Shown one piece after another: positions 56,671-64,000 of a stretch of 64,000 nucleotides of DNA (position 1 is the first letter of the stretch; every line of letters begins with the position of its first letter). The notes beneath the pieces were generated by a model that did no database searches, was not told the DNA's origin, and was given only the letters and a program-made list of their open reading frames with translations. The DNA is from Amycolatopsis camponoti. Its GTDB lineage: Bacteria > Actinomycetota > Actinomycetes > Mycobacteriales > Pseudonocardiaceae. The translations under genes and the position numbers were made by a program. The stretch spans positions 2,026,501-2,090,500 of the forward strand of contig NZ_CABVGP010000001.1 of assembly GCF_902497555.1 (NCBI RefSeq). Reading direction: 5' to 3'.

Positions 56671-57459
56671 CTAGTGCTGGATGCCCTCGCTCGCGGCCGC
56701 CGCGGCACCCACGATCCCGGCGTTGTTCTGCAGCGTCGCCACCAGGACCGGCGTGCGGAGGTCCAGCAGCGGCACCCATTTTTCGGCCTTCTTGCTGACC
56801 CCGCCGCCGACGATGAACAGGTCGGGCCAGATCAGGTTTTCGAGCACGGTCAGATAACGGTGCACGCGCTTGGACCATTCGGGGTACGAGAGACCCTCGT
56901 TGTCCTTCACGGAGGCGGCCGCGCGCTTCTCCGCGTCGTGGCCGTCGATCTCCAGGTGGCCGAACTCGGTGTTCGGGACGAGCTTGCCGTCCTGGAACAC
57001 CGCGCTGCCGATGCCGGTGCCGAAGGTGAGCAGCGCGGTGACGCCCTTGCGCGCGACCGGGTCGCCGAAGCGGATCTCGGCCATGCCCGCCGCGTCGGCG
57101 TCGTTGAGCATCGCGACCTGGTCGACGCCGCGGCCGAGGCGCTTGGCGAAGAGGGCGTCGGCGTCGGTGCCGATCCACTGCTTGTCGATGTTGGCCGCGG
57201 TGTGCGCGACGCCCTTCTTGACGACCGCCGGGAGCGTCACGCCGACCGGGCCGTCCCAGCCCGCCTGCGTCACGATCTCGGCGACGACGTCCGCCACCGC
57301 CGACGGCGTGGACGGCTTCGGCGTCTCGATCCGGATCCGGTCGCCGATGAGCTGCCCCTTGTCCAGGTCGACCAAGGCCCCCTTGATCCCGCTGCCGCCG
57401 ATGTCGATGCCGAAACCTCGGCGGGTCGCCTCCACCACGGACGTGGTCCCTTCTCGCAC
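56671..57459 (-). CDS. ppgK: Polyphosphate glucokinase
   Basis: This 262-aa enzyme phosphorylates glucose using polyphosphate or ATP. It is a ROK-fold kinase: the phosphate-binding loop is [19 protein letters not shown], the catalytic Asp lies in [12 protein letters not shown] and the second phosphate loop is [29 protein letters not shown] is typical of PpgK. It would return glucose freed by trehalose or glucan breakdown to glycolysis. The GTG start at 57459 matches the family N-terminus; GTG 57438 is possible. It is transcribed toward sigA and diverges from suhB. Confidence 0.93.
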   Translation of the reverse strand: MREGTTSVVEATRRGFGIDIGGSGIKGALVDLDKGQLIGDRIRIETPKPSTPSAVADVVAEIVTQAGWDGPVGVTLPAVVKKGVAHTAANIDKQWIGTDADALFAKRLGRGVDQVAMLNDADAAGMAEIRFGDPVARKGVTALLTFGTGIGSAVFQDGKLVPNTEFGHLEIDGHDAEKRAAASVKDNEGLSYPEWSKRVHRYLTVLENLIWPDLFIVGGGVSKKAEKWVPLLDLRTPVLVATLQNNAGIVGAAAAASEGIQH

Positions 57460-57502
57460 GATTCAGAAGCCTGCCTCGGAGACTTTAACCGGATGTGGTG
57501 AC

Positions 57503-58321
57503 ATGTCGGACGTGGGAGTTGACGAGTCGTTGCTGAAAAGCGTCGCGGTGCAGGTCGCGACGGACGCCGCCGAGCTGGTCCGCGAGGCCTGGGAGGGGAT
57601 GGCGCGGGGGCGCTCGGTGGCCGTGGACACGAAGTCCGCGGACACCGACGTCGTCACCGCCGTCGACCACGAGTCGGAGCAGCTGGTGCGCGCGCGGCTG
57701 GCCTCGCTGAGGCCCGGGGAGCCGGTGCTGGGCGAGGAGGGCGGCGGGGCCGCCGGCGACGGCGTGACCTGGGTCGTCGACCCCATCGACGGGACGGTCA
57801 ACTTCCTCTACGGGCTGCCGTGGTTCGCCGTGTCGGTCGCGGCGCAGGTCGGCGGCGAGTCGGTGGCCGGCGCGGTGGTGGAGCCGGCGAGCGGCCGGGT
57901 CTGGTCGGCCGCGCGCGGGCAGGGCGCGTTCCTGGACGGCCGCCGGCTGGCGGTGTCGGCGCCTTCGAGGCTGGAGCTGACGTTGGTCGGGACCGGTTTC
58001 GCCTACTCGGCGGAGCGCCGGACGCGGCAGTCGCGGTTCGCGGCGGAGCTGCTGGGGCGGGTCCGGGACATCCGGCGCAACGGGGCGGCGTCGCTGGACC
58101 TGTGCGCGGTGGCGGCGGGCTGGCTCGACGCGTACGTGGAGCACGGGCTGCACCGCTGGGACTGGGCGGCGGGGGCGCTGATCGCGGCGGAGGCGGGCGC
58201 TCGGGTGCGCCTGCCGGGGTCGGCACCGGAGCTGGGCGCGGACGCGACGTACGCGGCGGCACCGTCGATCGCGGACCCGCTGCGGAAGGTCCTGGCGGAC
58301 TGCGGGGCCGCCGAGGTCTGA
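57503..58321 (+). CDS. suhB: Inositol monophosphatase family protein
   Basis: This is a 272-aa Mg-dependent, Li-sensitive-type phosphatase. Metal-binding residues are visible in LGEEGGGAA, WVVDPIDGTVNF and HRWDWAAGALIAAEAGA. It should dephosphorylate inositol phosphate or a related sugar phosphate, relevant to inositol lipids and mycothiol in actinobacteria. The order next to ppgK and sigA matches the mycobacterial suhB (Rv2701c). The start regions of suhB and ppgK are about 44 bases apart and share a divergent promoter zone. Confidence 0.92.
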   Translation: MSDVGVDESLLKSVAVQVATDAAELVREAWEGMARGRSVAVDTKSADTDVVTAVDHESEQLVRARLASLRPGEPVLGEEGGGAAGDGVTWVVDPIDGTVNFLYGLPWFAVSVAAQVGGESVAGAVVEPASGRVWSAARGQGAFLDGRRLAVSAPSRLELTLVGTGFAYSAERRTRQSRFAAELLGRVRDIRRNGAASLDLCAVAAGWLDAYVEHGLHRWDWAAGALIAAEAGARVRLPGSAPELGADATYAAAPSIADPLRKVLADCGAAEV

Positions 58322-58609
58322 CGGTCCGGTCAGGGAGGAGACGGCGTTCCCGCCGCGGCGGTCTACGGCGAGACGGTGCCGGGGAAGGTCGGCACCTCCT
58401 CCGGGCCTTCCACCGCCAACACTTCGTCCGTGGAACTCCGGCGTCTCGTCCGGGGAACTCCGGCGTCGCGAACGGGCCGCTCGCGACGCGAGCGCCCGGA
58501 ATTGTCGGTGCTCCCCGGTAGCGTGAAGATCGGGGGCGCCCCCACGCGCGCGGGTTGTTGGATGCGGGTTGCTGGGTGCTGGCTGTAGTGCGGGTGGGTG
58601 CGCGCCGGC
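58322..58609. repeat. Intergenic region with short direct repeats
   Basis: These 288 bases between the convergent suhB and cei stops hold GGAACTCCGGCGTC twice (58432 and 58455), a perfect 7-bp hairpin GTCGCGA/TCGCGAC (58465-58487) and several degenerate GCGGGTTGYTGG words near 58550-58600. No gene is evident. The region probably ends both transcripts, though no classic terminator stands out. Confidence 0.5.
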
Positions 58610-59293
58610 TCAGCAGCCGACGTCGCGGGCCGATGCCAGCAGCGTCTGGTCGATGACCGGGGCCTTCGCGCCCGCGGACTGCTCGTTCGTGCCGCCGCCC
58701 TGGTGGGCCTTGGACCAGTCGGCGAGCTGGGTGAGGACCTGGCGGGCCTCGGCGCGGGGCCGGAGGTCGCCGAAGAGGGTGCCCGTGACCAGGTCGACGC
58801 TCGCGTCCTTGCGGTTGTCCTGGACCAGCTCGGCGCACGGGACCACGAGGCTGAGCGTGCGGGCCGCCGTGACGCCGTTCTCGCCGAAGCGGATCTGGCC
58901 GCGGCACTTGGCCGCACGGCCCTCGTAGGCCGGGTCGTTGGCCGGCTCACCCGCTCCGGTGAAGCCCAGCTCCTTGAGCGCGGTGGTCGTGATGCCGCCC
59001 TGGCCGCGGGAGCCGGAGGCGTTGAGCACCTTCACCGCGACCTTGTCCGGCGGCACCGGCGCGCGGTCGTCGAGGGCGTTGTGGGGGAGGGTGCTGAACG
59101 TGACGCCCGGCGGCGGGCTGGCGGCCGGGTCGCACTTCACGGCCTCGTCGACGTCGCCCTTGCCGACGGCCGCGTTGATCCAGACGATGATCGCGCCCAG
59201 CGCGAGCACACCGATGACGATCAGCGCGGGCAGCGGCTTGTGCTTGCGATACGGCCGCGCCCCACGGTCCCCGATGCCGTTCCCCGACGCCAC
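58610..59293 (-). CDS. cei: Envelope integrity protein Cei
   Basis: This 227-aa membrane-anchored protein corresponds to Rv2700 of M. tuberculosis, where it supports cell-envelope integrity. A basic N-terminus (YRKHKPLP) precedes one membrane helix (ALIVIGVLALGAIIVWINAAV). The extracytoplasmic part has the LytR C-terminal-type domain, with VAVKVLNASGSRGQGGITTTALKELGF and four cysteines. GGGAAGGGAC precedes the GTG. The assignment rests on both domain form and gene order between suhB and the DUF4193 gene. Confidence 0.9.
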   Translation of the reverse strand: MASGNGIGDRGARPYRKHKPLPALIVIGVLALGAIIVWINAAVGKGDVDEAVKCDPAASPPPGVTFSTLPHNALDDRAPVPPDKVAVKVLNASGSRGQGGITTTALKELGFTGAGEPANDPAYEGRAAKCRGQIRFGENGVTAARTLSLVVPCAELVQDNRKDASVDLVTGTLFGDLRPRAEARQVLTQLADWSKAHQGGGTNEQSAGAKAPVIDQTLLASARDVGC

Positions 59294-59807
59294 CTGCCCG
59301 TCCCTTCCCGAACACCGAACCCGGCCGGTGCGAACCCGGCACCGTCGTGGCCGATGAGCCTAGGCGCTGCGACCCGCGCCCACCGTCCCGGGGGCCCGGT
59401 TCTTCCGGTGCGCCGCCCGTCGTCGCGGGACCCCGCCCGCGACCGATCCCCGTGCGGCGATCGCACCACGGCGGGGTCGGCCGGGGCAAGCGGACACGGG
59501 CCGCCGGTGAGGTTCTCCACCCGCGGGCAACCCGAATGGACGACAACGCGTCTTACCTGCGGGTTCCCCCTGTCGGGTGACGATTTCCCGGCAATGTCTG
59601 ACTCGTTGCAGAACCGTCGCGGGCGTGAGCTACCCTTCCCGGGCTCCGGCCGCAGGAAGAGGCCCATAAAGAAGAGACCTCGGTCACTTCGGCCGTCGGG
59701 CACAAACGAGGGCCCTGGAACGTTGACCAGCGGCACGGCGGACTCACGGGCGCATCCGAGGGTTCGGGAAAACGACTACACAAGCTGATCGCAGGGGTGA
59801 GGGACAC
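59294..59807. other. Divergent gene-free region, cei / DUF4193
   Basis: These 514 bases must carry the promoters of both divergent genes. AT content rises toward 59640-59790, the likely promoter area of the DUF4193 gene, but I cannot define boxes with confidence. No small gene is supported. Confidence 0.45.
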
Positions 59808-60116
59808 ATGGCTACCGACTACGACGCTCCGCGCCGCAGCGAAGCCGACGAGCTGGCCGAAGACTCGTTGGAGGAGCTCAAGGCCCGGCGGAACGAGAAC
59901 CAGTCCGGCGTCGTCGACGTCGACGAGGACGCGACCGCCGAGAACTTCGAGCTGCCGGGTGCCGACCTTTCCGGGCTTTCCGGAGAGGACATGACCGTGA
60001 AGGTGGTGCCGAAGCAGGCGGACGAGTTCACCTGCTCCGTGTGCTTCCTGGTGCACCACCGCAGCCGGCTGGCCGAGGAGAGCGGTGGACGCCTGATCTG
60101 CCGCGACTGCGCCTGA
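59808..60116 (+). CDS. DUF4193 protein
   Basis: This 102-aa actinobacterial protein, equivalent to Rv2699c, has no known activity. The N-terminal two thirds is acidic (DELAEDSLEELKARRNENQ). A conserved VKVVPKQADEFTCSVCFLVHHRSRLA follows in part, then LICRDCA at the end. The two CxxC pairs (CSVC and CRDC) form a plausible zinc ribbon. High conservation next to sigA in many actinomycetes and small acidic form suggest a role in transcription or translation, which is speculation. A strong terminator lies 95 bases downstream. Confidence 0.92.
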   Translation: MATDYDAPRRSEADELAEDSLEELKARRNENQSGVVDVDEDATAENFELPGADLSGLSGEDMTVKVVPKQADEFTCSVCFLVHHRSRLAEESGGRLICRDCA

Positions 60117-60210
60117 TCGCGCGGGATCTCGGACAGGGCTTCGCTACAGGGGACGAACAGACGCGGAGAGCCTCGAGGGCACCAAGGGGGAGGCTCGAAG
60201 CGCTGGGGAC

Positions 60211-60240
60211 AAGGGGGCCGGCCGGCAGGCCGGCCCCCTT
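60211..60240. terminator. Perfect 13-bp hairpin terminator
   Basis: Arms at 60211-60223 and 60228-60240 pair exactly around GGCA. It lies between the convergent DUF4193 and DUF3093 genes. A duplicated TCTTGAGGGGGCA word follows at 60247 and 60262. Confidence 0.85.
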
Positions 60241-60283
60241 CCCATGTCTTGAGGGGGCACGTCTTGAGGGGGCAGAGCCGGGG

Positions 60284-60766
60284 TCAGGCGCCCTTGACCA
60301 GATCGGCGACGCGCTCGGGGTGCCGGGTGCTGAACAGCCAGTACGGCGTCGGGTCGGCGGGGTCGGTGAGCGTGATCCGCACCACCGGGCCCACCCAGCC
60401 GCGGTGCAGCACGTAGGCGGCCGGGTCCCCGTCGCGGCCCAGTGCCTTGCGCTTGGCGTCCTTGTCGAAGATCTCGACCGTGCCGGCGTAGCGCAGCGGC
60501 AGGTGCGCGTCGCCCACCCACAGCTCCGGCTCGTCACCGCCGGTGACGCGGACCTTCGCCCGGCCCAGCGAGAGCATCAGCCCGACGACGACCGGCAGCG
60601 CGATCACGTACGGCAGCCACGCCCGGACGCCCGGGTAGCCCATGTCGACCTCGGCGGCCAGCAGGATCGCGCCCAGCACCGGCAGCGGCCAGCCCCACCA
60701 CGGCACGTACAGCCGTTCGGAGTGCCGGACCGCGGCACTCGCGGCCGTCTTCGCAGATTCACCCAC
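60284..60766 (-). CDS. DUF3093 membrane protein
   Basis: This 160-aa protein, equivalent to Rv2698, is conserved in actinobacteria with unknown function. Two hydrophobic segments lie near the N-terminus (WWGWPLPVLGAILLAAEV and LPYVIALPVVVGLMLSL). A cytoplasmic or exposed beta-rich domain follows, with the family text RYAGTVEIFDK, and near the end DPTPYWLFSTRHPERVADL. The GTG at 60766 is chosen because TACTCT lies just upstream and would give a leaderless message. It diverges from dut with 24 bases between the starts. Confidence 0.88.
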   Translation of the reverse strand: MGESAKTAASAAVRHSERLYVPWWGWPLPVLGAILLAAEVDMGYPGVRAWLPYVIALPVVVGLMLSLGRAKVRVTGGDEPELWVGDAHLPLRYAGTVEIFDKDAKRKALGRDGDPAAYVLHRGWVGPVVRITLTDPADPTPYWLFSTRHPERVADLVKGA

Positions 60767-60790
60767 GGGTAGAGAGTAATCTCGCCGCCC

Positions 60791-61297
60791 GTGTCCAGCG
60801 TTCAGGTACTCCTCTCCCGGCTCGACCCGGATGTCCCGCTGCCCGCCTACGCCCGGCCGGGCGACGCGGGGGCCGATCTCGTCACCACCTCGGATATCGT
60901 CCTGAAACCCGGGGAACGCGGCGTCGTCGGCACCGGCGTCGCGATCGCGCTGCCACCCGGGTACGCGGGGTTCGTCCACCCGCGGTCCGGCCTGGCCGCC
61001 CGGGTCGGCCTCTCGGTGGTGAACACGCCGGGCACGATCGACGCGGGCTACCGCGGGGAGATCAAGGTCTGCCTGATCAACCACGACCCGGTGCACCCGG
61101 TGAAGCTCGCGCGCGGCGACCGCATCGCCCAGCTGATCGTGCAGCGGGTCGAGCACGCCGAGTTCGTCGAGGTCGACGAGCTCGACGCCACCGAACGGGG
61201 CGACGGAGGCTACGGCTCCACGGGTGGACACGCCACACTGGGAGCAGCACAGGCGCTCGGCGCGAGCGCCGGCGCGGGGGAAGGAACGGAGAAGTAG
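60791..61297 (+). CDS. dut: dUTP diphosphatase
   Basis: This homotrimeric enzyme hydrolyses dUTP to dUMP, preventing uracil incorporation into DNA. The 168-aa protein shows all five motifs: [41 protein letters not shown] and the C-terminal [13 protein letters not shown] Gly/Ala-rich tail of about 20 residues follows motif 5. The GTG start is 24 bases from the divergent DUF3093 start. Its TAG stop shares one base with the next gene's GTG. Confidence 0.95.
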   Translation: MSSVQVLLSRLDPDVPLPAYARPGDAGADLVTTSDIVLKPGERGVVGTGVAIALPPGYAGFVHPRSGLAARVGLSVVNTPGTIDAGYRGEIKVCLINHDPVHPVKLARGDRIAQLIVQRVEHAEFVEVDELDATERGDGGYGSTGGHATLGAAQALGASAGAGEGTEK

Positions 61298-61965
61298 TGG
61301 GGATTTTCGGACGCAAGCGGCGGACCGAGGGCGAGTCCGCCGGCAGGCACGCCGCGCCCGAGGCCGACGACACGATCGAGGACGACGGGTACGAGGGCGA
61401 GGAGGGCGACGAGCTGTCGGACGTCTCCGACGGCCCGTTCGACGTCGCGGACTTCGAGGACGACGGCGTCCCGCGGATCGACCTCGGCTCGGTGAAGGTG
61501 CCGGTGCCCGACGGATCCCAGGTCCAGGTCGAGATGGACCCCGAAACCGGGGGCGTGCGCGCCGTGCACGTCGTCACCGAGCAGGGCCAGATCACGGTCA
61601 GCGCCTACGCCGCGCCGCGCTCGGGCGGCCTCTGGCGCGAGGTGAGCACCGAGCTGGCCGAGCAGCTGCGGGCCGACGGCGCCAAGGTCAACATCGGCCG
61701 CGGCGTGTGGGGCCTGGAGATCTCGGCCATCGTCGGGGACGTCTCGCTGCGCTTCGTCGGCATCGACCGGCCGCGCTGGATGCTGCGCGGCGTCATCGCC
61801 GGGCCGCAGTCCGAGGCCGCGGCGGCCGTCGAGGTGCTGCGGGGGATCGTGCGCCGCACGATCGTCGACCGCGGCGACGCGCCGATGCCGGTCCGCACCC
61901 CGCTCACGATCACGCTGCCCGAGGCCGTCGCCGAGCACATCGCGGCCCAGCAGCAGCAAGGCTGA
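61297..61965 (+). CDS. DUF3710 protein
   Basis: This 222-aa cytoplasmic protein corresponds to Rv2696c. A charged N-terminal third (basic RRKRR-type start, then acidic DDTIEDDGYEGEEGDE) precedes the conserved domain, which has DLGSVKVPVPDGSQVQVEMD in part, then SGGLWREVSTELAEQLR and FVGIDRPRWMLRGVIAG. Function is unknown. It is coupled to dut by a one-base overlap, a link conserved in actinobacteria. A terminator follows the stop. Confidence 0.92.
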   Translation: MGIFGRKRRTEGESAGRHAAPEADDTIEDDGYEGEEGDELSDVSDGPFDVADFEDDGVPRIDLGSVKVPVPDGSQVQVEMDPETGGVRAVHVVTEQGQITVSAYAAPRSGGLWREVSTELAEQLRADGAKVNIGRGVWGLEISAIVGDVSLRFVGIDRPRWMLRGVIAGPQSEAAAAVEVLRGIVRRTIVDRGDAPMPVRTPLTITLPEAVAEHIAAQQQQG

Positions 61966-61976
61966 CGCTCGGTCCC

Positions 61977-62014
61977 TGAAGGCCGCCCGGGGGAGTCCCC
62001 CGAGGCGGCCTTCA
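61977..62014. terminator. Bidirectional hairpin terminator
   Basis: Outer arms TGAAGGCCGCC and GGCGGCCTTCA plus inner arms CGGGGG and CCCCCG pair around AGT, with one bulged A at 62003. It ends just inside the convergent hydrolase gene's stop. Confidence 0.85.
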
Positions 62015-62725
62015 CGGCTTTTCGAGGGCCCTGAGGAAGGCCAGGACGGTCGCCCGGCCGAGCGACTCGCGGTCGGCGCCCAGCGCGGCCAGGGTCGTCT
62101 CGCCGAGCGCCGCGCGGGGGAGTGCCCCGGCCCACTCCGATGCGACTTTCGTCGGGTGGATCGGGTCGTCGGTGCAGGTGCCGATCCCGGCCGGGACCGC
62201 CAGGCGCGTCAGCTCCGCGAGGGTCGGGGACGGCCGGCCCGCGGCAACGCGTAGGCCCGCCGCCAGCCCGTCGCCGTGGCGGCGCCACGCCCGGTCGAGT
62301 TCCGCCCGCAGCCAGTCCGGGCTGCCCGCCGTCTGCGCCAGCGCCGCTTCGACCCCGGAGCCGGCCACCAGATCCGCGGACAGCGTCGCGGCGAGCGACG
62401 CGGGTGCCTGGCCCGGACGGCCGTTCCAGGCCGGGAGCGCGGCCAGCAGGCCCCCGCAACGGTCCGGATTGGCCACGGCCCACTCGGCGGCGAGGTGGGC
62501 GCCGAACGAGATGCCGCCTACGAGCAGTTCGCCGTGTTCGTCCGCCAGCGCGTCCAGCGTCGCCAGGTAGCCGTCGGCCAGGACCGCACCGGAGGGCGGC
62601 GGTGGCGCGATGAGCGGAACACCGAGGGCGCGCAGCGGGCCGGCGAAGACCGCCCGGACGAAGACCTCGTCCGAGCCGGTGCCGGGCAGCAGGACCGCGG
62701 CGGGAACTCTGATAGCGGACGTCAC
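62012..62725 (-). CDS. Alpha/beta hydrolase family protein
   Basis: This 237-aa protein appears to be an alpha/beta hydrolase, matching the position of Rv2695. The strand-turn LLPGTGSDEVFV supplies the oxyanion region. The nucleophile elbow is GGISFGAHLA, and DDPIHPTKVA near residue 190 carries the Asp/His pair expected to complete the triad. It has no signal peptide. GTG 62725 is chosen because the longer frame to 62842 would overlap the start of the divergent OB-fold gene and lacks family resemblance. Substrate is unknown. Confidence 0.8.
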   Translation of the reverse strand: MTSAIRVPAAVLLPGTGSDEVFVRAVFAGPLRALGVPLIAPPPPSGAVLADGYLATLDALADEHGELLVGGISFGAHLAAEWAVANPDRCGGLLAALPAWNGRPGQAPASLAATLSADLVAGSGVEAALAQTAGSPDWLRAELDRAWRRHGDGLAAGLRVAAGRPSPTLAELTRLAVPAGIGTCTDDPIHPTKVASEWAGALPRAALGETTLAALGADRESLGRATVLAFLRALEKP

Positions 62726-62831
62726 GTTGCGATCTTTGCGCAAAGGCGTTTCCCTGGCGGGGACCGCAGTACGCTGGAATCGCACGGGCCGCAAGCACTT
62801 ATGTCGGGGGCCCCGGAGCACAGGAGCACCT

Positions 62832-63212
62832 ATGTCCGCCAAAGACGGCGGCTACTTCAGCCGGTTGGTACGCAAGCTGACCAGCGACGTCGATGAGCTC
62901 GACGCCGACGAGATGTCGATGAGGTCCGGCGCCGAGGGCGCGCAGCGGGCCTGCGACTGCCGTTCCGGCGAAGAGGTCACCGTGATGGGGAGACTCCGCA
63001 GCGTGGAGCTCTGCCCGACGAACGAGGCCGCCACGCTGGAGGCGGAGCTGTTCGACGGGACACAGGGCGTGACGCTAATCTGGCTCGGTCGCCGCCGGAT
63101 CCCGGGCATCGAGCCTGGCCGGACGATCAAGGTGCGCGGCCGGATGGCCGAGCGTGACGGCCAGAAGGTGCTGTACAACCCCTATTACGAGCTCCAGAGC
63201 CCAGTGAGTTGA
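62832..63212 (+). CDS. OB-fold nucleic-acid-binding domain protein
   Basis: This 126-aa protein, equivalent to Rv2694c, has a short helical N-terminus (YFSRLVRKLTSDVDELDADE) and then a single OB fold. The fold is recognisable from VTVMGRLRSVELCP, AELFDGTQGVTLIWLGRR and GRTIKVRGRMAERDGQKVLY. It may bind single-stranded nucleic acid or act in a membrane-linked complex with the next gene. CAGGAG precedes the ATG. The DUF3159 gene starts nine bases later, so the two form an operon. Confidence 0.9.
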   Translation: MSAKDGGYFSRLVRKLTSDVDELDADEMSMRSGAEGAQRACDCRSGEEVTVMGRLRSVELCPTNEAATLEAELFDGTQGVTLIWLGRRRIPGIEPGRTIKVRGRMAERDGQKVLYNPYYELQSPVS

Positions 63213-63221
63213 TCACCCATC

Positions 63222-63947
63222 GTGACTGAACCCGCCCCGAGCGAGAAGAAGACCGACGCGGAGGAAGAACCGCAGCCGACCCTGCTCGAGCAGATGGGCG
63301 GCGTGTCCGGCCTGGTCTACTCGTCGGTGCCGGTGATCGTCTTCGTCCTGGCGAACGCTTTCTTCGGCCTGACCGCGGCCATCTGGACGTCGGTGGGCAG
63401 CGCGGTGGCGATCACCGTGCTGCGCGTGGTCCGCAAGGAGCCCCTGCAGCCGGCGATCTCCGGTTTCTTCGGCGTCGCGATCGCGGCGTTCATCGCCTAC
63501 CGCACCGGGTCCGCGAAGGGGTTCTTCCTCTTCGGGATCTACGCGAGCCTGGTCTACTGCGGCATCTTCGTGCTGTCGGTGGTCGTGCGCTGGCCGATCG
63601 CGGGCGTCGTCTGGAACGTGCTGAACGGCACCGGGCAGGCGTGGCGCAAGGACAAGCCGTCCCGCTACGGCTACGACATCGCGACGCTGGCCCTGGCGGC
63701 CGTGTTCGCGGCCCGGTTCGTCGTCCAGCGGTGGCTCTACCAGGAGGACTACACCGGCTGGCTGGCCTTCGCGAAGATCGCGATGGGGTACCCGCTGTAC
63801 GCGCTGGGCCTGCTGGTGGTGGTCTGGGCGGTGCGCCGGTCGGACAAGCGGCTGAAGGCGCAGGCCGAGGACGAGCCCAAGCCGGAGACGGACGCCGAGG
63901 TCGAGGCCCGGCTGCGCGAGAAGTACGCCCAGGCTCCCGAAGCCTGA
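63222..63947 (+). CDS. DUF3159 membrane protein
   Basis: This 241-aa integral membrane protein corresponds to Rv2693c. A polar, Glu-rich N-terminus leads into LLEQMGGVSGLVYSSVPVIV and about six membrane helices. The conserved loop GTGQAWRKDKPSRYGYDIAT lies between helices 4 and 5. The C-terminal tail is charged. Function is unknown; it keeps company with the OB-fold gene across actinobacteria. The 53 bases beyond the stop, to the end of the window, show no further gene. Confidence 0.92.
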   Translation: MTEPAPSEKKTDAEEEPQPTLLEQMGGVSGLVYSSVPVIVFVLANAFFGLTAAIWTSVGSAVAITVLRVVRKEPLQPAISGFFGVAIAAFIAYRTGSAKGFFLFGIYASLVYCGIFVLSVVVRWPIAGVVWNVLNGTGQAWRKDKPSRYGYDIATLALAAVFAARFVVQRWLYQEDYTGWLAFAKIAMGYPLYALGLLVVVWAVRRSDKRLKAQAEDEPKPETDAEVEARLREKYAQAPEA

Positions 63948-64000
63948 CGGTTCCGCTTCGGGCCGGTGCGCTGCTCGCGAAGGGACACAACCCGCGCGCG

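Overview
The window comes from a very G+C-rich actinomycete, most likely of the Pseudonocardiaceae (Amycolatopsis type). Three things suggest this. Codon usage is strongly G/C-ending throughout. GTG starts and 1-4 bp stop/start overlaps are common. The right-hand end (sigA, ppgK, suhB, cei, DUF4193, DUF3093, dut, DUF3710, alpha/beta hydrolase, OB-fold protein, DUF3159) keeps the order and strand pattern known from Mycobacterium tuberculosis Rv2703-Rv2693c. The family name is an inference. I saw no rRNA or tRNA gene, CRISPR array, insertion sequence or prophage; this looks like ordinary core chromosome.

Layout. 1-5.9 kb: a secreted trypsin, a DasR-like GntR regulator, two tandem paralogous lipoproteins, a START-like protein, a 14-TM efflux pump and a secreted double-psi-barrel protein. 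5.9-12.9 kb: class I fumarase, the sigB-type sigma factor, dtd with a methyltransferase, an M20 amidohydrolase and a DUF3099 protein. 12.9-16.1 kb: a leftward operon of Spo0M, HD hydrolase, psuG and psuK (pseudouridine breakdown). 16.2-24 kb: DUF3039, a secreted protein, an RND pump, a YihY membrane protein and an SF2 helicase. 24.4-29.3 kb: a xylose-type ABC importer (xylF, single-domain xylG, xylH) with its ROK regulator and a palindromic operator. 29.4-34.9 kb: DUF7455, a DMT exporter, a glutamine-synthetase-like ligase next to a cysteine-hydrolase-like protein, and an amino acid permease whose reading frame has no normal stop.

35.0-53.2 kb is one alpha-glucan/trehalose cluster: malQ, glgX, treY, treZ and a second glgX, then glgE, treS, maltokinase and glgB. 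Together these can make and remodel glycogen-like glucan from trehalose (TreS, Mak, GlgE, GlgB) and break it back down to trehalose (GlgX, TreY, TreZ), with MalQ handling short maltodextrins. 53.4-64 kb holds two small unknown genes and the conserved sigA neighbourhood.

The most unusual non-coding signal is a family of three intergenic elements (17431-17594, 45382-45552, 53183-53370). Each is built of exact 21-nt units arranged in opposite orientation around a central hairpin, and each sits directly behind a stop codon. Two further patterns stand out: the 13-bp palindrome GTCCACAGTGGAC recurring inside genes, and three palindromes resembling the DasR operator in a window that encodes a DasR-like regulator.
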